A stretch of DNA of 8,664 bases from Marinosulfonomonas sp. PRT-SC04 (GTDB taxonomy: Bacteria > Pseudomonadota > Alphaproteobacteria > Rhodobacterales > Rhodobacteraceae), in assembly GCA_001321835.1 (NCBI GenBank), contig JPUR01000267.1, forward strand, positions 1 through 8,664. The letters are read 5' to 3'. The notes under the pieces were generated by a model. That model did not search any database. It saw only the letters and a list, made by a program, of their open reading frames with translations, and was not told the origin of the DNA. Both the position numbers and the translations under genes were made by a program. Position 1 is the stretch's first letter. Every line of letters starts with the position of its first letter. Positions 1-6,348 of the stretch are shown here, in pieces.

Positions 1-57
1 TGAAGCGAACCGGCTGGAAGCCGGTGGCTTAAAACCTATTCGTGGAAAGTCAATGCA

Positions 58-372
58 TTGCCTGCCGTCCAAAACGTCTGGCTCGGCTTTGGCATTGCCT
101 ATTTGATCGGCGCCTATGGCGGCTTTATATTCCAACGCAAACGCGTGATTTCAAAATCCAAAACTCACGTAACGCTCAAAGGTGAATGGCTGACGCTAAC
201 CGTATTCATGGTGATTTTCTGGATGCGGTTTGCCGACGGCATGATCAAAGCCATCGCGCCTGAAACCTACGCATCAACCAGTTTTCACATGGTCTTCGCC
301 AGTATTTCCGGCCTTGTCGCAGGCACCTTCATCGGCCGGGCCATATGTTTGCTGCGCGCCCCAAACAGCTGA
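58..372 (+). CDS. Small integral membrane protein (DUF6622-like), 5' end uncertain or missing
   Basis: The product is a 104-residue hydrophobic protein with about three membrane helices (roughly residues 7-25, 45-63 and 77-99). The pattern GEWLTLTVFMVIFWMRF, followed by a final helix ending LVAGTFIGRAICLL, resembles small bacterial membrane proteins that I recall as DUF6622, so the name is tentative and the function unknown. Members of that group are usually longer, with two further helices at the N-terminus. Here the frame stays open upstream of the TTG at 58 back to a TGA at 1-3, and the translated stretch between looks protein-like (SRWLKTYSWKVNA). No ATG or GTG lies between that TGA and 58, and the TTG has only a weak, distant GGA. 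The true gene therefore probably begins outside the window, with the TGA marking a frameshift or premature stop, or this is a shortened homologue. The stop at 370-372 leaves a 56-bp gap to the next gene. Confidence 0.55.
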   Translation: MPAVQNVWLGFGIAYLIGAYGGFIFQRKRVISKSKTHVTLKGEWLTLTVFMVIFWMRFADGMIKAIAPETYASTSFHMVFASISGLVAGTFIGRAICLLRAPNS

Positions 373-428
373 TCCAGCTTAGAACCCAAACAATTGTTAT
401 TCTAGCCTGCACCCTATAAAGGGACAGC

Positions 429-1406
429 TTGGATCCCACAACATTGGCGCGCGACATGAAACAACACCGCTCTGAACTTTTGATGCCCGCAGGCAATCTA
501 CGCAAGCTGAAAATGGCCATCTTGTATGGCGCTGACGCGGTTTACCTCGGCACGCCTGACATGTCGCTGCGCACCAAATCCGAATTTTCGCTTGCAGAAG
601 TGATTGAGGGTGTCGAATTTTGTCATGCCCACGGCAAGCGCGCCTATCTGACGCTGAACCTTTTTTCGCACAACAAAGACGTGCCGAAACTAAAGGAATA
701 CATCGAAACCGTACGCGCCGTGCAGCCAGATGGCCTGATCATCGCGGATCCTGGCGTGTTCCAATACGTCAAAACCCACGCGCCGGAACTGCCGCTGCAC
801 ATCTCGACCCAGTCCAATGTGTCGTCTTGGTTGTCGGTAAATTTCTGGTACGATCTGGGGGCCGATCTGGTGGTGATGGCCCGCGAAGTTTCGTTCTCGG
901 AGCTGACAGAAATTCGCGAAAAATGCCCTGACATCAAGATCGAAGCCTTCGTGCATGGCGCGATGTGCATGACCTATTCCGGCCGCTGCTTGCTGTCGAA
1001 CTTCATGGCGGAACGCGGTGCCAATCAGGGCAATTTCGCCAATTCCTGTCGCTGGAATTACAAGTTCCGGATGCGGATGAAAGACGGCACCCACCAAGAA
1101 TTGCACATCACTGACGAGAATCACGACATGTTCGAATTTCTACTCGAGGAAGGCTGTCGCCCCGGTGAATTGCTGCCGATCGAGGAAGACGAGCGTGGCT
1201 CTTATATCCTGAATTCCAAAGATCTTTGCATCATGCCAAAGCTCGATGAATATATGCGTATTGGCGTTGATAGCCTCAAGGTTGAAGGGCGCGGCAAGTC
1301 AGAATATTACTGTGCCGTTGTGGCCCGCGCCTACCGGATGGCGATTGATGATTACTATGACGATCCTGAAAACTGGTCACCAGAACCCTATATGCGGGAG
1401 CTGTAA
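429..1406 (+). CDS. trhP: U32-family protein, TrhP/YegQ-like: N-terminal catalytic half, ended by an in-frame stop
   Basis: This 325-codon segment is the complete N-terminal domain of a U32 'peptidase' family protein. Characterised members (TrhP/YegQ, RlhA, UbiU/UbiV) are Fe-S proteins that hydroxylate RNA or ubiquinone precursors; TrhP acts in 5-hydroxyuridine formation at tRNA position 34. Visible features are the opening ELLMPAGNLRKLKMAILYGADAVY (residues 16-39), the U32 signature EAFVHGAMCMTYSGRCLLS (172-190), and four Cys matching the family's cluster-binding set: C180, C187, C207 and C267. The start is either TTG 429, preceded by AAAGGGA at 418-424, or ATG 456, which has no Shine-Dalgarno but sits closer to the usual family N-terminus. 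A TAA at 429's own frame (417-419) rules out anything further upstream. The ORF stops at TAA 1404-1406, where homologues continue. Family assignment is firm; the precise subfamily (TrhP rather than another U32) is inferred from similarity to YegQ. Confidence 0.88.
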   Translation: MDPTTLARDMKQHRSELLMPAGNLRKLKMAILYGADAVYLGTPDMSLRTKSEFSLAEVIEGVEFCHAHGKRAYLTLNLFSHNKDVPKLKEYIETVRAVQPDGLIIADPGVFQYVKTHAPELPLHISTQSNVSSWLSVNFWYDLGADLVVMAREVSFSELTEIREKCPDIKIEAFVHGAMCMTYSGRCLLSNFMAERGANQGNFANSCRWNYKFRMRMKDGTHQELHITDENHDMFEFLLEEGCRPGELLPIEEDERGSYILNSKDLCIMPKLDEYMRIGVDSLKVEGRGKSEYYCAVVARAYRMAIDDYYDDPENWSPEPYMREL

Positions 1407-1460
1407 ACTGTCGGAAATCGCGGCTACACGCTGGCCTTTCACAATGGCCGCCTAGACAAT

Positions 1461-2108
1461 ATGGCTCATAATTACGAGCACACCGCCGCCATTGCGCAGT
1501 GGGAATTTGCCGGCGTTGTGTCGGGTGTGACCGATGACGCGCTGCTGGTTGATGTGAAGAACAAACTTGATGCTGGCGAAGTGCTGGAGTTCATCTCGCC
1601 GGTCACCCGCGAACCTGTGTTGCTGCGGCTTTATGAGTTTGAGGTCGCAAAGACTGGCGAGAAACGCGATGTCGTGCACGGCGGCGCCCGCACCACAATT
1701 CGCATTCCGTTCTCATTGTTTGATCATGAAAACCCAGAAGACATTCGCGCGCGGTTCCCTGAATTCTCGGTTCTGCGCAAAGAGCGCGCCTTGACCGAAG
1801 ATCAATGGGCGCGGGTTAAGCTGGACAAACTGGTGCAAGGCATCGAAGTCAGCGGCAAGGACAACCCCAAAGCCTACACCAAACGCCGCGATGAACTGGT
1901 CGAGGCGATTGGCGATGGCACCAAAGATCGGCGCCACAAAACCAACCGCGTTGGGGTTGAGGGCTGCTGCGGCAAGGGCTGCAACGGCTGCATGATGTTC
2001 TGGGAAGATCCGATTTACGCCAAAGCCCGCGACATGGTTTTGCAACGCAAACAGGGCGAAATGCTGCCCCGCGCCGAAGCAACAGAGTTTAAATTACCTG
2101 CGCAATAA
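1461..2108 (+). CDS. U32-family protein: C-terminal half downstream of the in-frame stop
   Basis: This ORF is the continuation of the preceding U32 gene in the same reading frame. The 18 codons before its ATG (1407-1460) translate to TVGNRGYTLAFHNGRLDN, which matches the conserved RGYT-x-GF segment just after the catalytic domain in YegQ-type proteins, so homology starts upstream of the nominal start codon. The 215 residues include the U32 C-terminal domain (WEFAGVV near residue 14, LLVDVKNKLDAGEVLEFISP around 28-47), a linker, and a Cys-rich end (C169, C170, C174, C177: CC-x3-C-x2-C) followed by MMFWEDP. No Shine-Dalgarno precedes ATG 1461, so independent translation is not supported by the sequence. 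No further stop or frameshift is present through TAA 2106-2108, which argues that the lesion is recent, a sequencing error, or tolerated. Confidence 0.8.
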   Translation: MAHNYEHTAAIAQWEFAGVVSGVTDDALLVDVKNKLDAGEVLEFISPVTREPVLLRLYEFEVAKTGEKRDVVHGGARTTIRIPFSLFDHENPEDIRARFPEFSVLRKERALTEDQWARVKLDKLVQGIEVSGKDNPKAYTKRRDELVEAIGDGTKDRRHKTNRVGVEGCCGKGCNGCMMFWEDPIYAKARDMVLQRKQGEMLPRAEATEFKLPAQ

Positions 2109-2161
2109 TCGCTGCGGTTATCAGCCAATCAAATATAAACTAGAGGCCGCCGCATTGGCCC

Positions 2162-2425
2162 TTAGTCGTCGCGCGTCAATAGTGCATCAAACATGGCCTG
2201 CTGCATTTTTTCGTGCATGGGTCCATTCGGCATAGGCCCATCTTGAGGCGTGAATTGACCACTCGCTTGTTTCTGGGCGCGATACGTTGCAAATTCACCA
2301 TCACTAATCAGGCCATCACCATTTGTATCCAGCTCCATTATATTGGAGCGAAAATCGTCTGGGACAGCCAGCTTAGAAGTGTTCTTTGGCTGGGATGATC
2401 CCAGCGATACAGATGTTATTTCCAT
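2162..2425 (-). CDS. Small single EF-hand protein
   Basis: The product is a short soluble protein of 87 residues, or 98 if translation begins at ATG 2458. It carries one canonical EF-hand calcium-binding loop, DTNGDGLISDGE, with ligand positions 1, 3, 5, 9 and 12 filled by D, N, D, S and E and the usual Gly at position 6. The rest is low complexity: a Ser/Thr-rich start and a Met/Pro/Gln-rich tail (GPMPNGPMHEKMQQAMFDALL). There is no signal peptide or membrane segment in either version. I prefer ATG 2423-2425 because TAGG lies 7 nt upstream, while ATG 2458 has no Shine-Dalgarno. It lies about 125 bp downstream of the DUF2892 gene on the same strand. A role in calcium sensing or buffering can only be guessed; a lone EF-hand normally needs to pair, for instance in a dimer. 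Confidence 0.7.
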   Translation of the reverse strand: MEITSVSLGSSQPKNTSKLAVPDDFRSNIMELDTNGDGLISDGEFATYRAQKQASGQFTPQDGPMPNGPMHEKMQQAMFDALLTRDD

Positions 2426-2501
2426 TTTGGTGCCTATTTTTTGAAATGAGGTCACCATAGAATAGGGTAAGCAGGTTAAAATTTAGCGAACCCACATCTT
2501 A

Positions 2502-2527
2502 GCAGGCCAAGCGCGATCTGCGCCTGC
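2502..2527. other. Weak hairpin downstream of the DUF2892 gene
   Basis: GCAGG at 2502-2506 pairs with CCTGC at 2523-2527, and CGC 2512-2514 with GCG 2520-2522, giving a bulged stem in the gap between the DUF2892 stop and the EF-hand gene. On the minus strand no T-run follows, so an intrinsic terminator is not well supported. Confidence 0.25.
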
Positions 2528-2550
2528 CCTCACTATTTCCACATCATTCC

Positions 2551-2856
2551 CTAGCTTAAAATCGGCGGGCCATCTTTGTCGGCTTGATCATCACCCGCAT
2601 CTTCGCTGCCACAACTGCCACAGCAAACACCGCTTTTATGCGGATCTTCATCCGCGCCATTGCTGCCAAAAATCGCACCCAAAACGCTGTAAATCGGGCA
2701 GAATGAAACCAACGCCGTCACCAGCATCACCGCAGCCACAGCCAACGCAGCAATGCCGATGCTGCCGCCTAGGGTTCCGGTGAAATACAGCCCTGCCAAA
2801 ACCGCAGCCACCACAAGGCGTGCAATGCGGTCAGCCGATCCAACATTCTTCTTCAT
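2551..2856 (-). CDS. DUF2892 (YgaP transmembrane-domain-like) inner-membrane protein with Cys-rich tail
   Basis: The first ~63 residues are a clear DUF2892 domain: KNVGSADRIARLVVAAVLAGLY opens a first helix (about 10-27), and a second helix (about 31-51) leads into the conserved SFCPIYSVLG (51-60). This is the membrane part found in YgaP, where it accompanies a rhodanese domain; here there is no rhodanese. Instead the protein continues into an acidic, soluble tail of about 38 residues containing C78, C79 and C82 (VCCGSCGS). These could bind a metal or take part in thiol chemistry, but that is inference. The start is well supported: GGAG (complement of 2863-2866) lies 6 nt before the ATG. It sits alone between the MATE gene (125-bp gap) and the EF-hand gene on the same strand. 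Confidence 0.85.
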   Translation of the reverse strand: MKKNVGSADRIARLVVAAVLAGLYFTGTLGGSIGIAALAVAAVMLVTALVSFCPIYSVLGAIFGSNGADEDPHKSGVCCGSCGSEDAGDDQADKDGPPILS

Positions 2857-2981
2857 CTTGATCTCCAGTGCTTAAATAATGGGTATGTTCGCGCTTGGCG
2901 ATAACATCTGGCTGGGCGCAATATCAGCCTACAAATACCACCGCATTGCCGCGCATGGAATGCGACACTTGCGACCCGCCG

Positions 2982-4376
2982 TTAACGCCGGAAACTGAAC
3001 AGCCCCATAAGGCGTCCCTGCCGCTGAAACGGCGCTGGTTTATGAGAGGGATCACCGGCATCCGCAATCACTTGTCGCACCATGATCATCGCCACAATCG
3101 CAAATATAAAGCCGCCAAACGCCTGCCCGATCAGCACCCCCTTGGCCCCGTACCAATAGCTGCCCAACATCACAAACGGGATCGTGCCCAATGTGTGTCG
3201 CCCCCAATTGATCCAAGTTGAATAATACGGCTTGCCCAGATTGTTAAACGCGGCGTTGGTGACAAAAATAACTCCGTTAAAATAGAATGCCAACGCCAGC
3301 GGCCCACAGAACAAGATCACCAATTCGGCAGTGATCCCCGTGACCTGAAACAGCGCCACAATCGGGCCGCGCAACCCAAACATCAACGTCCCGATCAGCA
3401 AGGTTGCCAGCAGGGCAAATTTCAACCCGCCCCAAAAGGAATCGCGCACTCGGTCCGGCAATCCAGCACCTGCGTTTTGGCCAATGATCGGCCCCACAGC
3501 GCCCGATAATGCGAACAAAACCCCAAATGCCACCGGCGTCAAACGCCCGACAATCGCCATGCCAGCCACAGCGTCTTCGCCAAATTCGGCCATTGATCGC
3601 GTCACATAAGCTTGGCCCACCGGCGTCGCCAACTGGGTCAGGATTGCGGGCAATGCGATGGCATAAATCGCGGTGAAATCCATCCGCATTTCGGTAAATG
3701 TCGGACGCCGCAAGCCGCCGTAGTTTTTGAAAATCAAGTAAAGCGCTGTACCGCCAATCGACACCCGCGCCACCACGCTGGCAATCGCAGCACCAGTCAG
3801 TTCCAGATCGAATCCAAATATCAGGATCGGGTCCAAAATAGCGTTCAGAACCCCGCCAACAATCGTCGCCATCATCGCCTGTTTGGCAGCCCCATGCGCG
3901 CGTAATATCGCCCCACCAACCATGCCAACCAATAAGAACGGCAGGCTCGGCACAATGATTTGCAGGTAATGCGTGCCCAACACCAACGTGTCGCCGCTGG
4001 CCCCAAGCAGCTCCAAGAGCGTCTCGATATTCAGCCAAACCACAGCGGAAAAAACCACACCGGTCAACACCCCGTAGGTCATCGCCGTGGCCGAACGGCG
4101 ACTGGCCATTTCCAGATCACCTGCCCCCAAAGCCCGCGACACCACAGCCCCCGCCGAGATCGCCATACCGATGCCAAAACTGGTGGTAAAGAACAACACG
4201 GCCCCAGCATAGCCGACCGCCGCTGCCAGCTCGGCTTTGCCCAGCATCGAGATGAAAACCATATCAACCAAATCGACCAAAAAGATCGCCATCAGCCCGA
4301 TCGATGCTGTGAAGGTCATCGTGGAAATGTGTTTGAAAATATTGCCGGTGGTGAACTTGGGTTTTTCGATTGTCAC
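2982..4376 (-). CDS. MATE-family multidrug/Na+ (or H+) antiporter
   Basis: The product is a 464-residue polytopic membrane protein with about twelve hydrophobic segments, the usual size and topology of MATE (NorM/DinF-type) exporters, which expel cationic drugs, dyes or metabolites in exchange for Na+ or H+. Family hallmarks are VDLVDMVFISMLG (34-46) in the first helix, the GAVVSRALGAGD loop (76-87), the first-half signature LRAHGAAKQAMM...LNAILDPILIFG (158-188), and its second-half counterpart ALSGAVGPIIGQNAGAG (289-305). The C-terminal ~30 residues are cytosolic and basic. Translation starts at GTG 4374-4376, with GAGGTAA 7 nt upstream (complement of 4384-4390). It follows gltX on the same strand after 146 bp that contain a strong hairpin, so it probably has its own promoter. 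Substrate and coupling ion cannot be told from the sequence. Confidence 0.93.
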   Translation of the reverse strand: MTIEKPKFTTGNIFKHISTMTFTASIGLMAIFLVDLVDMVFISMLGKAELAAAVGYAGAVLFFTTSFGIGMAISAGAVVSRALGAGDLEMASRRSATAMTYGVLTGVVFSAVVWLNIETLLELLGASGDTLVLGTHYLQIIVPSLPFLLVGMVGGAILRAHGAAKQAMMATIVGGVLNAILDPILIFGFDLELTGAAIASVVARVSIGGTALYLIFKNYGGLRRPTFTEMRMDFTAIYAIALPAILTQLATPVGQAYVTRSMAEFGEDAVAGMAIVGRLTPVAFGVLFALSGAVGPIIGQNAGAGLPDRVRDSFWGGLKFALLATLLIGTLMFGLRGPIVALFQVTGITAELVILFCGPLALAFYFNGVIFVTNAAFNNLGKPYYSTWINWGRHTLGTIPFVMLGSYWYGAKGVLIGQAFGGFIFAIVAMIMVRQVIADAGDPSHKPAPFQRQGRLMGLFSFRR

Positions 4377-4480
4377 GCGGAATTTACCTCTGAAAAGAAA
4401 ACCACTCTACGGTATGGCAGATGGCTGAACCAGCATCAGCAGCGCACATATCAAGCTGCGCATGCGCACGTTTGAGCGTT

Positions 4481-4521
4481 GGACGGGCAGAGACGCTACT
4501 TCGCGCCCCTGCCCTTCGTCC
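4481..4521 (-). terminator. Hairpin immediately after gltX, possible terminator
   Basis: GGACGGGCAG at 4481-4490 pairs with CTGCCC (4509-4514) and GTCC (4518-4521), with a 3-nt bulge (TTC, 4515-4517); inner CGC 4494-4496 can also pair with GCG 4503-4505. The stem begins one base after the gltX stop codon in the direction of transcription. No U-tract follows, so it may be a terminator that depends on other factors, or an mRNA 3'-end stabiliser. Confidence 0.45.
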
Positions 4522-4522
4522 T

Positions 4523-5845
4523 TTAGCTGCGTTTTACAGCCTGCAACAACGGCAGTAATTTCGACATATCCGGCCCATGCTCCATGCCGGTCAGCGCTTT
4601 TCGCAACGGCATGAACAGCCCGCGACCTTTGCGCCCTGTCGCCTCTTTAACGGCCTTGGTCCAAACGCCCCAAGTGGTGTCGTCCCAACCGCCTTCAGGC
4701 AGCAGCGCCATCGCCTCCGCGACGAACTCTTTGTCCTCGGCGTCAACCATTGGGGTGGCGCCATCACGGCACAATTTCCACCAGCCTTTTAGATCGTCCA
4801 GCACGGTGATATTGGCGCTTGCGACCGCCCAGAAACCCTCGGCGACATCATCTGGCACGCCCAGCGCTTTAAGGGTGTCGGCCACATCGCTGTACGCCAA
4901 AGCTTGGTTATAATGCGCGGTCAGTGGCAACAGATCTGCGACATCAAATTTGGTCGGAGCAGCCCCGAAATGTGACAGCTCAAAGCCTTCAACCAGCTCG
5001 GCCATATCAGTGCGCAATTCCACCGGATCAGAGGTGCCAATCCGCGCCATATGTGACAGCAACGCCATCGGCTGAATGCCTTGAGCACGCAGATCGCGCA
5101 ATGCCAAAGTCCCAAGGCGTTTTGACAGCGCTTCGCCTTGCGGTCCTGTCAACAACGAGTGATGTGCAAAACGCGGTACAGTGCCGCCAAGTGCTTGAAT
5201 AATCTGGATTTGTGTGGCGGTGTTGGTGACGTGATCCGAACCACGCACCACATAGGTGATGCCATAATCAATGTCGTCACATACCGACGCCAAAGTGTAT
5301 AAAAACTGCCCATCGCCACGGATCAAAACAGGATCCGACACGCTGGCCGCATCAATCGACAAATCACCCAAAATACCATCGGTGAATTCGATCCGCTGTT
5401 GATCCAGCTTGAAGCGCCAATGCCCCGCACCGCGCTCTTCACGCAGCGTGGTTTTCTCGGCCTCAGACAACTTCAGCGCGGCGCGATCATAGACCGGTGG
5501 CTTGCCCATATTCAGCAGCTTCTTGCGCTTTAAATCCAGCTCAACCGGAGTTTCAAAACACTCGTACAACCGGCCACTGGCGCGCAGCTCATCAGCGGCT
5601 GCATTATAGCGCTCCAACCGTTCTGATTGCTTTTCCAGCCGATCCCACGTTAGGCCCAACCATTCAAGATCCTGTTTGATCCCATCGGCATATTCCTGCG
5701 TTGAGCGCACTGGATCGGTATCATCCAACCGCAGCACAAATGTGCCACCGGATTTACGAGCGATCAGGTAATTCATCAGCGCGGTGCGCAGGTTTCCGAC
5801 ATGGATATAGCCGGTCGGCGATGGGGCAAAACGAGTGGTTGTCAT
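4523..5845 (-). CDS. gltX: Glutamyl-tRNA synthetase (second-type GluRS)
   Basis: This class I aminoacyl-tRNA synthetase joins glutamate to tRNA(Glu) with ATP in the cytoplasm. In bacteria lacking GlnRS the same enzyme, or a second copy, also charges tRNA(Gln). The 440 residues show the ATP-binding HIGH motif as IHVG (14-17, within RFAPSPTGYIHVG), the Rossmann-fold DDTDPVRS (41-48), the substrate-pocket region RGSDHVTNTATQIQI (201-215), and the KMSKS-equivalent ALSKR (239-243), followed by the all-helical anticodon-binding region ending GRGLFMPLRKALTGMEHGPDM. It is slightly shorter than the usual ~470 residues. The Cys zinc-site of E. coli GluRS is absent: only C96 remains in that region. The loss of the first Lys of KMSKS and of the zinc Cys residues suggests the second GluRS type common in alphaproteobacteria. 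The ATG has only a weak GGA 8 nt upstream. A perfect TTGACA (complement of 5911-5916) overlaps the VOC stop, but its partner -10 (GCGAAT, 17 bp on) is poor. Confidence 0.95.
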   Translation of the reverse strand: MTTTRFAPSPTGYIHVGNLRTALMNYLIARKSGGTFVLRLDDTDPVRSTQEYADGIKQDLEWLGLTWDRLEKQSERLERYNAAADELRASGRLYECFETPVELDLKRKKLLNMGKPPVYDRAALKLSEAEKTTLREERGAGHWRFKLDQQRIEFTDGILGDLSIDAASVSDPVLIRGDGQFLYTLASVCDDIDYGITYVVRGSDHVTNTATQIQIIQALGGTVPRFAHHSLLTGPQGEALSKRLGTLALRDLRAQGIQPMALLSHMARIGTSDPVELRTDMAELVEGFELSHFGAAPTKFDVADLLPLTAHYNQALAYSDVADTLKALGVPDDVAEGFWAVASANITVLDDLKGWWKLCRDGATPMVDAEDKEFVAEAMALLPEGGWDDTTWGVWTKAVKEATGRKGRGLFMPLRKALTGMEHGPDMSKLLPLLQAVKRS

Positions 5846-5912
5846 CGATCAGGTCCGATTGTTAGGATTTCCTAGGCTCATAAGCCAATTCGCCCCGATG
5901 TGAAAGAGCCTG

Positions 5913-6293
5913 TCAAACGTAACTCACCACCTCGACCTCGACCGCATCACCATCGTCAAAGTAAAACCGCCGCCCTGGCTCATAATCGGCATGAGATCCC
6001 GGCGTGAAACCGGCGGCCTTGACCCGCGCCTCAACCCCGTCCAGATCATCGACGACAACGGCGATATGGTTCATCCCGCCAACATGCGAATAGCTGTCCG
6101 GAGCTTGCGTAGTATCGCCCTTTGAATAAACGGCGACATAGCTGTTTTCACCTCCCACATGAATGCTGTGGCCTCCATGAATTGAGCCGCCTTCCCAGCG
6201 AATTTTCCAACCAAACAATTGACAATAGAGCGCCGCTGTTGCCTGCGGGTTCCTGACGGTGATGTTGACATGTTCCAGATATGATTCTGACAT
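5913..6293 (-). CDS. VOC-superfamily (glyoxalase/bleomycin-resistance fold) protein, probable SoxR target
   Basis: The 126-residue product matches a small single-unit VOC protein built from two beta-alpha-beta-beta-beta modules. The first begins LEHVNITVRNPQATAALYCQLFGW (6-29) and the second MNHIAVVVDDLDGVEARVKAAGF (74-96), ending in GDAVEVEVVSY. Candidate metal ligands are H8, H76 and E121; the usual fourth ligand position in the first module appears to be Tyr (Y56), so full metal binding is uncertain. VOC proteins include lactoylglutathione lyases, dioxygenases, fosfomycin-modifying enzymes and drug-sequestering proteins; nothing here separates these. The ATG has a strong AAGGA 6 nt upstream (complement of 6300-6304). 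It is transcribed divergently from soxR, and its promoter contains a SoxR operator. This strongly suggests induction by redox-active compounds and a protective role against them. gltX follows after 67 bp. Confidence 0.85.
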   Translation of the reverse strand: MSESYLEHVNITVRNPQATAALYCQLFGWKIRWEGGSIHGGHSIHVGGENSYVAVYSKGDTTQAPDSYSHVGGMNHIAVVVDDLDGVEARVKAAGFTPGSHADYEPGRRFYFDDGDAVEVEVVSYV

Positions 6294-6323
6294 TTTACTT
6301 CCTTTCAGTGTTGATTTACTGTT

Positions 6324-6329
6324 TATAAT
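6324..6329 (+). promoter_or_regulatory. Possible -10 box for soxR, overlapping the VOC -10
   Basis: A consensus TATAAT on the plus strand overlaps the VOC gene's -10 box. The sequence 17 bp upstream (CCTTTC) is a poor -35. A transcript from here would start near the left edge of the SoxR operator, so bound SoxR could repress its own gene. Confidence 0.35.
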
Positions 6330-6330
6330 T

Positions 6331-6348
6331 CCTCAAGCTAACTTTAGG
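6331..6348. promoter_or_regulatory. SoxR operator (SoxR box)
   Basis: The 18-bp sequence CCTCAAGCTAACTTTAGG is an imperfect palindrome that differs at two positions from the E. coli soxS operator as I recall it (CCTCAAGTTAACTTGAGG). It fills the spacer of the VOC promoter and lies 27 bp upstream of soxR, which encodes a SoxR with the complete [2Fe-2S] motif. Site and cognate regulator support one another. Confidence 0.88.

Larger units (their letters stand above)
429..2108 (+). pseudogene. trhP: Whole U32 (TrhP-like) gene interrupted by one nonsense codon
   Basis: Read as one unit, this is a 559-codon gene with a single stop at codon 326. The flanking residues are MREL-stop-TVGNRGYT. From memory, E. 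coli YegQ has LETLEGLAHRGYT at this place, which puts a Glu opposite the stop; a GAA-to-TAA change (G to T at 1404) is the simplest explanation. The lesion separates the Fe-S hydroxylase domain (residues 1-325) from the C-terminal domain (about 345-559). Alternatives are a base-calling error in the assembly, or a gene genuinely expressed as an N-terminal protein only. The longer-than-YegQ length (YegQ is about 453 residues) comes from the extra C-terminal region with the Cys cluster. Confidence 0.75.

Noticed and set aside
1..40. GGAAGCCGGTGGC near the window start looks faintly like part of a cobalamin riboswitch.
   Set aside because: Only a short superficial match, with no further riboswitch helices, and the stretch is probably coding for the first membrane protein.
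690..1124. A 144-codon minus-strand ORF inside the U32 gene (and similar long antisense ORFs inside the MATE, gltX and nadE genes).
   Set aside because: These are shadow frames of well-supported genes on the other strand, with no domain-like sequence or ribosome-binding site.
1404..1410. Programmed stop-codon readthrough or recoding at the U32 TAA.
   Set aside because: UAA is the least leaky stop, no known readthrough context or stem-loop is evident after it, and a simple point mutation or sequencing error explains it better.
5911..5940. Promoter for gltX from the perfect TTGACA on the minus strand.
   Set aside because: The hexamer is partly coding (VOC stop), and the best -10 at 17 bp is GCGAAT, too weak to list as a promoter.
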